Shown in pieces: positions 1 through 6,543 of a DNA stretch of 19,162 nt. The notes under the pieces were generated by a model. That model did no database searches and was not told the DNA's origin. It worked only from the letters and a program-made list of their open reading frames with translations. The position numbers and the translations under genes are program-made. The DNA is from Bacteroidales bacterium UBA1223 (GTDB lineage Bacteria > Bacteroidota > Bacteroidia > Bacteroidales > P3). The stretch lies in the NCBI GenBank assembly GCA_002309155.1, contig DBXB01000006.1:36857-56018 (forward strand), in the 5' to 3' direction. Position 1 is the first letter of the stretch. Each line of letters starts with the position of its first letter.

Positions 1-60
1 GGTTAGAGCGTCGGATTCATAACCCGGAGGTCATGAGTTCAATTCTCATCCCCGCTACCA
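1..60 (+). tRNA. tRNA-Met (CAT anticodon), 5' end missing
   Basis: The window opens inside a tRNA. The D-loop GGTTAGAGC is followed by an anticodon loop TTCATAA (anticodon CAT), a T-arm with GTTCAATTC, the acceptor strand and an encoded CCA at the 3' end. About 16-17 bases of the acceptor and D-stem 5' side lie before the window. CAT could also belong to a lysidine-modified tRNA-Ile, which cannot be excluded from this partial sequence, but elongator tRNA-Met is the simplest reading. The last anticodon-stem pair is an A-C mismatch. Confidence 0.9.
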
Positions 61-62
61 AG

Positions 63-97
63 AGACGGTTTTGCCAACGCAATGCCGTCTTTTTTTT
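63..97 (+). terminator. Rho-independent terminator of the tRNA
   Basis: The arms AGACGG (63-68) and CCGTCT (85-90) pair, an inner TTGC/GCAA pairing (71-74 with 79-82) extends the stem, and a run of eight T follows (90-97). It lies 2 nt after the tRNA CCA end. Confidence 0.85.
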
Positions 98-100
98 ATC

Positions 101-168
101 GTGACCTGTGACCCGTGAACTGTGACCCGTGAACTGTGACCCGATCGTATCACGGGTCACCGGTCACG
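101..168 (+). repeat. GTGACCC/GTGAACT heptamer repeat with inverted end
   Basis: Six 7-bp units (GTGACCT, then alternating GTGACCC and GTGAACT) are followed by the same motif inverted (TCACGGGTCACCGGTCACG), so the block can fold on itself. The reverse complement of this block is closely similar to the sequences at 6601-6655 and 6709-6757, which marks it as a dispersed intergenic repeat. It covers the GTG at 129 that would otherwise extend hemW. Confidence 0.75.
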
Positions 169-194
169 AAACTCCATATCAACAAACACCCTCC

Positions 195-1379
195 GTGCTT
201 TACATCCATATCCCATATTGCCATCACAAATGCACCTACTGCGGATTCTACTCGCTGGCAGGTCATCGTGATATCGACGGATATGTTGACGCCGTATGCC
301 GTGAGATAGAGCTGCGCCACCCTTTCAGTCCAGTAAGGACCGTCTATTTCGGTGGTGGCACCCCCACCCTGCTGTCCGCAACTCAGCTGGGGAGGATAGT
401 CCGGGCACTGCGTGACAACTGCGACCTCTCCCAATTAGAGGAGACGACCATCGAAGCCAATCCCGAAAATCTGACCCCAGAATATGCGGAGAGTCTTGCC
501 AACCTTGGCTTCTTCAACCGCATCAGCATAGGCATTCAGTCGTTCAACGACAAGGAGCTCAAAATCCTGAACCGTGTCCACAACAGCCGTCAGGCGATGG
601 ATGCCATCGAGAATGCCGCCAAGGGAGGCTTCACCAATATCTCGGTCGACCTCATTATGGGACTTCCCTACCAGACGGTCGAAGGATGGAAAGCCAATCT
701 CGACCGACTGACCGACAACGCCGCCTTCAGTTCCGTCAAGCATCTCTCATGCTATGAACTCACCGTAGAACCAGGCAGCATACTGGAACGCCAACTGCAG
801 AGGGGCATGGTGACACTATGTGACGACGAGACCGTAGGGGATCAATACCAAGCGCTGCAGAGCTGGTGCAGAGTCTACGGTTTTGAGCAGTACGAGATAT
901 CCAACTACTGTCGGCCGGGATTTCACTCACGTCACAACAGCCGTTACTGGGACCGCACCCCATATGTGGGGATAGGCGCCGCGGCACATTCCTTCGACGG
1001 TCAACGCAGGCGGTGGAACATCGCAGACGCTGAGGCCTATATCGAGGGATGCCGAACCTCCCGCGCCGGTACGCCCTTCCCAAGCCCCACTGGAGCTCGG
1101 GTCCCCTCGTGGGCATCCAACTCCCGTAACGGAGTCATTCCGCATGAAGAGGAGCTACTGACAGCGAAGGATGCCTATAATGAATATGTAATGACATCGC
1201 TGCGGACAGTGAGAGGCATCGAGATAAGCAAGATTGACAAGGAATACCTTCCGCAACTACTCGAGAAGACAGAGATTTTCGAGAAAGAAGGTCTACTGAC
1301 TATAGTCAACGGATTTATAGTCCCAACAGCCACGGGACTGCTGCATGCCGACGGCATAGCAGAGAGGATGTTTATTTGA
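195..1379 (+). CDS. hemW: HemW-like radical SAM protein (heme chaperone, coproporphyrinogen oxidase family)
   Basis: From the GTG at 195 the protein has 394 residues and begins MLYIHIPYC, the usual HemW N-terminus. Cys9, Cys13 and Cys16 form the CxxxCxxC radical SAM cluster site, and FGGGTPTLL is the SAM-binding glycine motif. A HemN C-terminal region follows. Proteins called HemW bind heme and deliver it to acceptors rather than acting as the oxygen-independent coproporphyrinogen oxidase HemN, and the short N-terminus fits HemW. A GTG at 129 is also in frame, but the added 22 residues would be read through a dispersed GTGACCC repeat, so 195 is preferred. Residues 291-309 (AGTP...WASN) are encoded by an inserted palindromic element, in the stretch between the IEG and GVIPHEEEL segments that are close together in relatives. 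The gene converges on aroA. Confidence 0.9.
   Translation: MLYIHIPYCHHKCTYCGFYSLAGHRDIDGYVDAVCREIELRHPFSPVRTVYFGGGTPTLLSATQLGRIVRALRDNCDLSQLEETTIEANPENLTPEYAESLANLGFFNRISIGIQSFNDKELKILNRVHNSRQAMDAIENAAKGGFTNISVDLIMGLPYQTVEGWKANLDRLTDNAAFSSVKHLSCYELTVEPGSILERQLQRGMVTLCDDETVGDQYQALQSWCRVYGFEQYEISNYCRPGFHSRHNSRYWDRTPYVGIGAAAHSFDGQRRRWNIADAEAYIEGCRTSRAGTPFPSPTGARVPSWASNSRNGVIPHEEELLTAKDAYNEYVMTSLRTVRGIEISKIDKEYLPQLLEKTEIFEKEGLLTIVNGFIVPTATGLLHADGIAERMFI
1065..1121 (+). repeat. In-frame palindromic element, copy A (57-nt form) inside hemW
   Basis: This 57-nt core encodes AGTPFPSPTGARVPSWASN in the hemW frame. It is 55/57 identical to the inverted copy B at 1393-1449. The outer ends GGTACGCCC and GGGCATCC are an imperfect inverted repeat. 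In the centre the near-palindrome AGCCCCACTGGAGCT corresponds to a perfect 7+1+7 palindrome in copy B. No stop codon occurs in any of the six frames. Confidence 0.85.
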
Positions 1380-1392
1380 GAGGTTCGCAGGA

Positions 1393-1449
1393 GTTTGATG
1401 CCCACGAGGGGACCCGAGCTCCAGTGGAGCTTGGGAAGGGCGTACCGGC
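1393..1449 (-). repeat. Palindromic element, copy B (57-nt form), intergenic
   Basis: The reverse complement of this segment matches copy A in hemW with two substitutions. It fills nearly all of the 75-bp gap between the convergent stop codons of hemW (1379) and aroA (1455). Its centre, 1417-1431, is a perfect palindrome AGCTCCA-G-TGGAGCT. It could act as a bidirectional terminator-like hairpin for the two converging genes, but there is no T-run, so that role is an inference. Confidence 0.85.
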
Positions 1450-1454
1450 GGGGT

Positions 1455-2669
1455 TCAACCCATCAAACGGTCGAGCATCTTCCAGAAATCGGGGAAAGAT
1501 TTGGCGACAGAATCGGGGTTGTCGACAGTCAGCGAGTTGTTGATAACCTTCAGGGCACCGAAAGCCATTGCGACACGGTGGTCGTCGTAGACATGTACAG
1601 TTTTCTTTACGGGAAGAGTATCGGCAGTGAAAGGTTCAGCGGCGGCGATGGTCATACTGCTGTCATCGATATCCACCTTGCGACCCAAATTACGGAGTTC
1701 TGTGGCGACGCTCTCGAGTCTGTTGCTTTCTTTGAAACGGGCTGTGGAGAGACCCGTCAAATGTGCCTCTATACCATGAGCCGCGCAAGTCACAGCGACA
1801 GCGGGGAAGAGATCAGGAACTTCGGTGAAATCCCACTCAAAAGATTTTGCGAGTTCTTTGTCATTGCACACCTCGCAGGAGAGCTCACCCTGTGACACAG
1901 AGAGTCCCAATTGCTTGAAGATATTCCTCACCACATTGTCGCCCTGTAGACTCTCACGGGTCAGACCAGGGAGACGTACCGGCACACCGTGGAGGAATGA
2001 CGCCGCCTCAAAGAAATATGAAGCCGACGACCAGTCTTTCTCTATCGACACCACATCACACTGAGGAATGGAGTGTTCCACATAGTAAGCGGGAGGATTA
2101 CCCTTCAGAGTCCAGTTGACCTTGCCAAGTTCCATAACCTTCAGCGTCATATCGATATAAGGTTCCGAGACCGACACATTCTGCAGTTCCACGACACCGC
2201 CCTGAGGCAACGACACTGCCGAGAGGAGCAGAGCCGACGCAAACTGACTGGAGATTGAACAGTCGATGGTGATACGGGGAGACGAAGGCACTGCACCTTC
2301 AATCTTGAGAGGAAGGAAACCCTCTTCGCCGGTGCAAGTTATAGAGCAACCAGCCTCACGGAGAGCATCTATCAGCTGTCCCATAGGACGTTTGCAGAGT
2401 TGTTCCGAGCCCGTCAGGGTATGGCTACCGGGGGTTACCGACAGCAAGGCAAGCATAAAACGGGCCACAGTTGCGGCGTCACGGCAGTCGAAGTTATGGC
2501 GTCGGCCGCCTTTGAGCTGGTGGAGGAGTCTGCCCAGCTGCTGAGTATCGTTAGAGGAAGATATATTCTTTATTTTTATTCCAGTCCGTGACAGATAATC
2601 GAGCATAAGCCAACGGTTGGACAAACTTTTGGATGACGGTAATGTGATTTGGATAGTCTCAAGTTCCAT
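1455..2669 (-). CDS. aroA: 3-phosphoshikimate 1-carboxyvinyltransferase (EPSP synthase)
   Basis: A 404-residue enzyme that joins phosphoenolpyruvate to shikimate-3-phosphate in the cytoplasm, the sixth step of chorismate synthesis. Visible family signatures are SKSLSNR (Lys14, Arg19), SSQF near 140-143 (substrate Ser-Ser-Gln), VPDLFPA, RFKESNRLESVATELR, YDDHRVAMAF and AKSFPDFWKML. It is somewhat shorter than the 427-residue E. coli enzyme. The E. coli loop NAGTAMRP aligns with DAATVARF, so Ala66 stands where E. coli has Gly96, the position that governs glyphosate sensitivity. The ATG at 2669 lies about 65 nt downstream of a TATTTTTG box. The gene has its own promoter, separated from the upstream sigma-54 activator by a terminator. 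Confidence 0.95.
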   Translation of the reverse strand: MELETIQITLPSSKSLSNRWLMLDYLSRTGIKIKNISSSNDTQQLGRLLHQLKGGRRHNFDCRDAATVARFMLALLSVTPGSHTLTGSEQLCKRPMGQLIDALREAGCSITCTGEEGFLPLKIEGAVPSSPRITIDCSISSQFASALLLSAVSLPQGGVVELQNVSVSEPYIDMTLKVMELGKVNWTLKGNPPAYYVEHSIPQCDVVSIEKDWSSASYFFEAASFLHGVPVRLPGLTRESLQGDNVVRNIFKQLGLSVSQGELSCEVCNDKELAKSFEWDFTEVPDLFPAVAVTCAAHGIEAHLTGLSTARFKESNRLESVATELRNLGRKVDIDDSSMTIAAAEPFTADTLPVKKTVHVYDDHRVAMAFGALKVINNSLTVDNPDSVAKSFPDFWKMLDRLMG

Positions 2670-2733
2670 AATCTACTCTTATGATATTCTGAACAAACTA
2701 ATTACAAAAAATATCGATTATTGATTCAGTTTG

Positions 2734-2760
2734 CAAAAATAGAAAAAAATATTCTTTCAA
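2734..2760 (-). promoter_or_regulatory. aroA promoter (Bacteroidetes type)
   Basis: On the minus strand TATTTTTG (2734-2741) matches the TAnnTTTG -7 consensus, and a TTG (2758-2760) lies 16 nt upstream as a possible -33 element, somewhat close for the family's usual 19-21 nt. It overlaps the terminator of the upstream gene. Confidence 0.6.
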
Positions 2761-2772
2761 TCCAAAAAGAAT
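2743..2772 (-). terminator. Terminator of the sigma-54 activator gene
   Basis: On the minus strand ATTCTTT (2766-2772) and AAAGAAT (2751-2757) form a 7-bp stem with an 8-nt loop, followed by a T-run at 2743-2749. It begins about 11 nt beyond the activator's stop codon. The stem is AT-rich, so termination may be partial. Confidence 0.65.
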
Positions 2773-2783
2773 CTTTTCCAAAA

Positions 2784-4073
2784 TCACAAATTATCCAAAT
2801 CGTACTCTTTTATCTTGCGGTAGAGAGTACGTTCGGAGATGCCGAGGTCACGGGCGGCGGGACGGCGACGACCGTGATGGCGTTCAAGAGCCTTGACGAT
2901 AGCAGCCTTTTCTCTGTCGACGAGCGATATAGGCTCGTTCTCGACCACCTCAGAATCCTGAAAATCCACCTCTTCGGTATCGTCATCAATATGAGTCAAC
3001 GGCTGATGGATGTGGTGAGAGGACTGCGACTGATGGGGGGAGAAAGTATGGTTCCGGTCGTCAAGCTGGTAATAGGTGTCGGCATCGCATAAGTTGGATG
3101 CCCACTGGGACGTGGGCGTACCGGCGCCCTTACTGGCGATAGAGGTGATGATTTGTTTCAGGTTGTTTATCTCGCCACGCATCTCATTTATCATCTGACC
3201 CATCGAGAGGGCCTTGAGCAACAGTTCACGGTCGGAGATGGCGTCGTGCACGGGTCTGTCGCCCTGGAAGAGGACAGGCATCTTCTCGTCGGGAACGTAA
3301 TGAATGTAGTTCTCTAGCACCTCACGGGTTATCAGCCTCTCAGTCTCCACAACGGCGATCTGTTCGGTAACATTCTTCAGTTCACGGACGTTGCCATACC
3401 AGGGGTAATCCATGAGATATTGGCGACCGTCGTCACTGAGACGCAGCAAAGGCATGTGGTATTTCTCGGCGACATCAGAGGCGAACTTGCGGAAGAGCAG
3501 GACGATGTCCTCCTTGCGTTCACGCAGTGGCGGTATAGTTATGGATATCTGGTTCAGGCGGTAGTAGAGATCCTCACGGTAGTGGCCGTTGCGGATGGCG
3601 GCGAGGAGGTCGACATTGGTGGCGGCGACGACACGCACGTTGACCTTGCGGGAGGTAGAGGAACCCACGGGGATAATCTCGCCGTTTTCGAGGACACGCA
3701 ACAGTTTAACCTGCATTGCCAGTGGCAGTTCGCCGACTTCGTCGAGGAAGATGGTGCCACCGTCGGCCTCCTCGAAATAGCCTTTGCGGTCCTTCTCGGC
3801 GCCGGTGAAGGAGCCTTTGGTGTGGCCGAAGAGTTCACTCTCTATGGTACCTTCGGGGATGGCGCCACAGTTGACAGACACCAGTTTCTTGTGTTTGCGG
3901 CTGCTGTTGTCGTGAATCATGCGGGCAAAGACCTCCTTACCGACGCCACTCTCACCTGTCACAAGAATACTCAGGTCGGTGGGGGCAACTTGGATAGCCT
4001 TGTTGATAGCGAGAGTCAGTTTGGGGTCGTTGCCGATAATATCGTATCTGTTCTTTACAGTCTGGATGTCCAT
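2784..4073 (-). CDS. Sigma-54-dependent transcriptional activator (AAA+ and Fis domains, no receiver)
   Basis: The 429-residue protein starts directly with the AAA+ domain, with no receiver or sensor domain in front. It has Walker A GESGVGKE (40-47), the sigma-54 contact loop GSFTGA (87-92, normally GAFTGA), Walker B GTIFLDE (106-112) and the arginine-finger region REDLYYRLN. The C-terminus is a Fis-type helix-turn-helix (RRPAARDLGISERTLYRKI). Such proteins hydrolyse ATP to open promoters bound by RpoN holoenzyme; the targets are not visible here. The linker between the domains holds the palindromic-element peptide AGTPTSQWASN (317-327) and then a His-rich stretch (HQSQSSHHIHQPLTH). It follows dnaG in the same direction across a 238-bp repeat region. 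Confidence 0.9.
   Translation of the reverse strand: MDIQTVKNRYDIIGNDPKLTLAINKAIQVAPTDLSILVTGESGVGKEVFARMIHDNSSRKHKKLVSVNCGAIPEGTIESELFGHTKGSFTGAEKDRKGYFEEADGGTIFLDEVGELPLAMQVKLLRVLENGEIIPVGSSTSRKVNVRVVAATNVDLLAAIRNGHYREDLYYRLNQISITIPPLRERKEDIVLLFRKFASDVAEKYHMPLLRLSDDGRQYLMDYPWYGNVRELKNVTEQIAVVETERLITREVLENYIHYVPDEKMPVLFQGDRPVHDAISDRELLLKALSMGQMINEMRGEINNLKQIITSIASKGAGTPTSQWASNLCDADTYYQLDDRNHTFSPHQSQSSHHIHQPLTHIDDDTEEVDFQDSEVVENEPISLVDREKAAIVKALERHHGRRRPAARDLGISERTLYRKIKEYDLDNL
3093..3125 (-). repeat. In-frame palindromic element, copy C (33-nt form) in the sigma-54 activator
   Basis: Read on the coding strand, this 33-nt core encodes AGTPTSQWASN. It shares GCCGGTACGCCC and GTGGGCATCCAA ends with copies A and D. 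GCCCAC and GTGGGC around a 5-6 nt loop form a hairpin. It lies in the flexible linker between the AAA+ and Fis domains. Confidence 0.85.
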
Positions 4074-4098
4074 TTTTTGGGGGAGGATATGATGATAT

Positions 4099-4219
4099 GT
4101 TTAATTGTTTAATTGTTTAATTGTTTAATTGTTTAATTGTTTAATCGTTTAATTGTTTAATCGTTTAATCGTTTAATTGTTTAATCGTTTAATTGTTGAT
4201 ATGTTGATATGTTGATATG
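4099..4219 (-). repeat. 8-bp tandem repeats (GTTTAATT, GTTGATAT) upstream of the sigma-54 activator
   Basis: About twelve GTTTAATT/GTTTAATC octamers run from 4099 to about 4195, followed by three GTTGATAT octamers. On the coding strand of the downstream gene they read AATTAAAC and ATATCAAC. Positions 4074-4145 contain no C, so the leader of the activator has no G for 72 nt before its ATG. Confidence 0.85.
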
Positions 4220-4240
4220 GATTTTGAATTTTCAATTTTA

Positions 4241-4310
4241 GCTTCGCTGACGTTGCTTCGGCTCGGCATAGCAAGCAAGCTTTCTCTGCTCTCGCTTTGC
4301 GCAACGTTCA
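4241..4310. repeat. Intergenic hairpin-prone element after dnaG
   Basis: This 70-bp GC-richer block lies between the dnaG stop (4312) and the octamer repeats. Its outer parts ACGTTGC (4250-4256) and GCAACGT (4301-4307) are a perfect inverted repeat, with GCTTCG-type and AAGCAAGCTT motifs between. Its composition differs from the AT-rich flanks. It looks like a dispersed genomic repeat or a structured terminator; only one copy is in this window, so the class is uncertain. Confidence 0.5.
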
Positions 4311-4311
4311 A

Positions 4312-6345
4312 TTATGTTATGACACGGCGGAGGTTGTTGCCTAGTTTTTGTCTCAGCTTGATGAGGCTCATTTTCTGGGAGACCAGCATGAGTCGCTCTT
4401 CGTCGTTGGTGATATATGGGAACTGGCTGTCGATGTCGTTTATCTTTATCTCCAATTTTTTAAGTTTGAAATTCAGGAGGGAGTCTTGCACATCCTCCAT
4501 CAGTCTCTCCTTGGGTTGAGGGACATAGATATGCTTCAGTTTGGACCAGTTTTCGCTGACATGGTAGTCGGTCATCATCATCGACACCGCCATATTGCGA
4601 ACCTTCTCGTCAGGGTGGGTGACAAACTGCTGCGTGTCGACACTGGTGTCGCCTTTTCTCATCTGCTCAGCATAGATATTGAAGATAGCTTGGCATGAGG
4701 GGTCGACGAAGGTGAGGTTGTCGTTCAATATCTCCCCCACCAATATCTGCGCAACAGTATAGGCGACCTCATGGTAGTTATCGCCGTTATCGCCGTCAGC
4801 GCCGTCGCCATCTGACTGAGGCTCGTCGAACGACAGAATCTCGTTGCCGTTGTTGAGGAGCAAGCTGATGATCTTTTCCTCCTGACTTTGGGCGGGGTTG
4901 AATTGTTGATATGTTGATATGGGGATATGGGGATATGGGGAATCGGGTGCTGTGGCTGACGACTGGGTATCGGTGGCCTGGTCTGGATTGATGTCGCGGT
5001 CGGCGGGGTCAGGCTTATACTGCTGGGTGGCGTCATAGAGTCGGCGGTTCAGTGCCTTGGCGAGCTCTGCCTGGAGCGTTGCCTCCGGCACACGGAGAAG
5101 CGAGGCACACTGCTTGACATACTCGGCGCGTTCCATCATGTCGGGCACCAGAGCGATGGTTCGCACAATCTCGCCGAGCACCTCGGCTTTGCGTATGGGG
5201 TCGTTCTTCACCTCGTCGGCGAGCACCTTGGTCTTGAAAGTGATGAAGTTTGTCTCATTCTCTTTCAGGTATTCCTGCAGCTGCGATGAGCCATATTTCT
5301 GGGCATAACTGTCGGGGTCTTCGCCGTCGGGGAAGAGCACAACCCTGACATGGAGACCCTCCTCGAAAAGCATGTTCACCGCACGGAACGCCGCCTTGAT
5401 GCCGGCACTGTCGCCGTCGTAGAGCACGGTGACGTTCTTGGTGTAGCGACGCATCAATCGCACCTGCTCGACAGTGAGTGAGGTGCCACATGACGCCACG
5501 GTGTTCTCGACACCCGACTGATACATCGAGATGACATCGATATTGCCCTCAACGAGATAGCATTTATCCTGTCGGGTTATGGCATTCCTGGCCTGATAGA
5601 GGCCGTAGAGGACATGACTCTTGTTGTATATCTCGGAATCGGGCGAGTTGACATATTTGGCGGCCTGTTTCTCTTTAGAGAGCACTCGTCCGGAGAATCC
5701 CAACACCCTGCCACTGACACTGTAGATGGGGAACATCACCCTGCCACGGAACCTGTCGTACGACTTGCCATCGTCCTTGAAGATTGTGAGACCCGTGTTC
5801 TGCAACACCTTGTCGCTATAGCCGTTGGCACGGGCATGCTTGGTGAAGGCGTCCCATTCGTCAAGGCAGTAACCCAGACCGAAGGTCTTGATGACACTGT
5901 CAGAGAGTCCACGGTTATGGAAATAGGCCAATCCCACGGCGACGCCATACTCATCCTCATAGAGCAGTGTGGCGAAATATTTTTGGGCGAATTCTGAAAG
6001 ATGGAACAGGGCGTCGCGCTCGTTGTTGCGCTCTCTTTGCTCCTCGGTGAGCTGTTCCTCCTCAACCTCGATATTGTATTTCTTTGCCAACCAACGCAAT
6101 GCCTCAGGATAGGTATAGTGCTCATGCTTCATGAGGAACCCCACAGCGTTACCGCTCTCGCCACATCCGAAGCATTTGTATATGCTCTTGGAGGGCGAGA
6201 CATTGAACGAGGGTGTCTTCTCGTTATGGAATGGACAGCATCCGATGTAATTGGCTCCACGCTTTTTGAGCGAGACAAATTCACCAATCACCTCCTCAAT
6301 ACGTGTCGCATCCATAATGCGTTGTATGGTTTCTTGGTTTATCAT
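4312..6345 (-). CDS. dnaG: DNA primase DnaG
   Basis: A 677-residue primase that makes RNA primers at the replication fork. The N-terminal CHC2 zinc ribbon uses Cys37, His40, Cys58 and Cys61. The catalytic core has the Toprim motifs YLVEGNIDV and LYDGDSAG. A variable linker and a C-terminal helicase-binding domain follow. The ATG at 6345 (MINQETIQRI) is preferred over an in-frame ATG seven codons upstream, because that extension would be read through the TATTTTTG promoter box. The linker around residues 469-483 (YPHIPISTYQQFN) is encoded by a tandem repeat of the same ATATCAAC type as found between genes. The start region is duplicated upstream at 6465-6520. Confidence 0.95.
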   Translation of the reverse strand: MINQETIQRIMDATRIEEVIGEFVSLKKRGANYIGCCPFHNEKTPSFNVSPSKSIYKCFGCGESGNAVGFLMKHEHYTYPEALRWLAKKYNIEVEEEQLTEEQRERNNERDALFHLSEFAQKYFATLLYEDEYGVAVGLAYFHNRGLSDSVIKTFGLGYCLDEWDAFTKHARANGYSDKVLQNTGLTIFKDDGKSYDRFRGRVMFPIYSVSGRVLGFSGRVLSKEKQAAKYVNSPDSEIYNKSHVLYGLYQARNAITRQDKCYLVEGNIDVISMYQSGVENTVASCGTSLTVEQVRLMRRYTKNVTVLYDGDSAGIKAAFRAVNMLFEEGLHVRVVLFPDGEDPDSYAQKYGSSQLQEYLKENETNFITFKTKVLADEVKNDPIRKAEVLGEIVRTIALVPDMMERAEYVKQCASLLRVPEATLQAELAKALNRRLYDATQQYKPDPADRDINPDQATDTQSSATAPDSPYPHIPISTYQQFNPAQSQEEKIISLLLNNGNEILSFDEPQSDGDGADGDNGDNYHEVAYTVAQILVGEILNDNLTFVDPSCQAIFNIYAEQMRKGDTSVDTQQFVTHPDEKVRNMAVSMMMTDYHVSENWSKLKHIYVPQPKERLMEDVQDSLLNFKLKKLEIKINDIDSQFPYITNDEERLMLVSQKMSLIKLRQKLGNNLRRVIT
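4898..4940 (-). repeat. ATATCAAC/ATATCCCC octamer repeat inside dnaG
   Basis: On the plus strand two GTTGATAT units and then GGGGATAT-type units run through the dnaG reading frame. Similar GTTGATAT units occur in the intergenic leader at 4196-4219. It encodes a Pro/Ile/Tyr-rich piece of the linker just before the C-terminal domain. Confidence 0.75.
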
Positions 6346-6364
6346 TTTGAATTTGCAAAAATAC
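6309..6364 (-). repeat. Direct repeat copy 1 (dnaG start region)
   Basis: This 56-bp segment holds the dnaG promoter box and first 12 codons. It is repeated at 6465-6520, an offset of 156 bp, with a single T/G difference at 6325/6481. Confidence 0.9.
6356..6363 (-). promoter_or_regulatory. dnaG -7 box
   Basis: TATTTTTG on the minus strand matches TAnnTTTG and ends only 10 nt before the dnaG ATG. Transcription starting just after such a box would leave a leader of a few nucleotides. Confidence 0.6.
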
Positions 6365-6408
6365 AAATAAAAGATAAAATTTTAAGAAAAAAAAAACAAA
6401 CAGTGAAG

Positions 6409-6501
6409 CTAAACGGGGCTCCCCACGCACAAGGCTCCTCTGCGCGCTCCACAGGAGCTTGCACCATCCATAATGCGTTGGATGGTTTCTTGGTTTATCA
6501 T
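6409..6501 (-). pseudogene. Truncated duplicate of the dnaG 5' end (30-codon ORF)
   Basis: Positions 6465-6520 repeat 6309-6364 with one substitution in 56 bp, copying the dnaG promoter box (second copy at 6512-6519), the start codon and the first 12 codons (MINQETIQRIMD). After that the frame continues into unrelated sequence (GASSCGARRGALCVGSPV) and stops at 6409. That tail contains the hairpin GCTCC-ACA-GGAGC (6446-6458, plus strand). It lies just upstream of dnaG in the same direction. It is either a dead duplication or a transcribed short upstream ORF. Confidence 0.7.
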
Positions 6502-6543
6502 TTTGAATTTGCAAAAATACGCAAAAAAAGTAAAATAATAAAA

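Noticed and set aside
129..194. N-terminal extension of hemW from the GTG at 129
   Set aside because: The 22 extra residues lie in a dispersed GTGACCC repeat and have no counterpart at the start of HemW proteins, which begin with LYIHIPxC as at 195.
1065..1449. Insertion sequence with terminal inverted repeats A and B
   Set aside because: The DNA between is the end of hemW, with no transposase, and copies C and D stand alone.
3420..4112. 230-residue open frame antisense to the sigma-54 activator
   Set aside because: Mirror of a real AAA+ gene with intact motifs; its translation has no recognisable features.
6346..6366. Seven-codon N-terminal extension of dnaG
   Set aside because: It runs through the TATTTTTG promoter box, and MINQETIQRI is the expected primase start.
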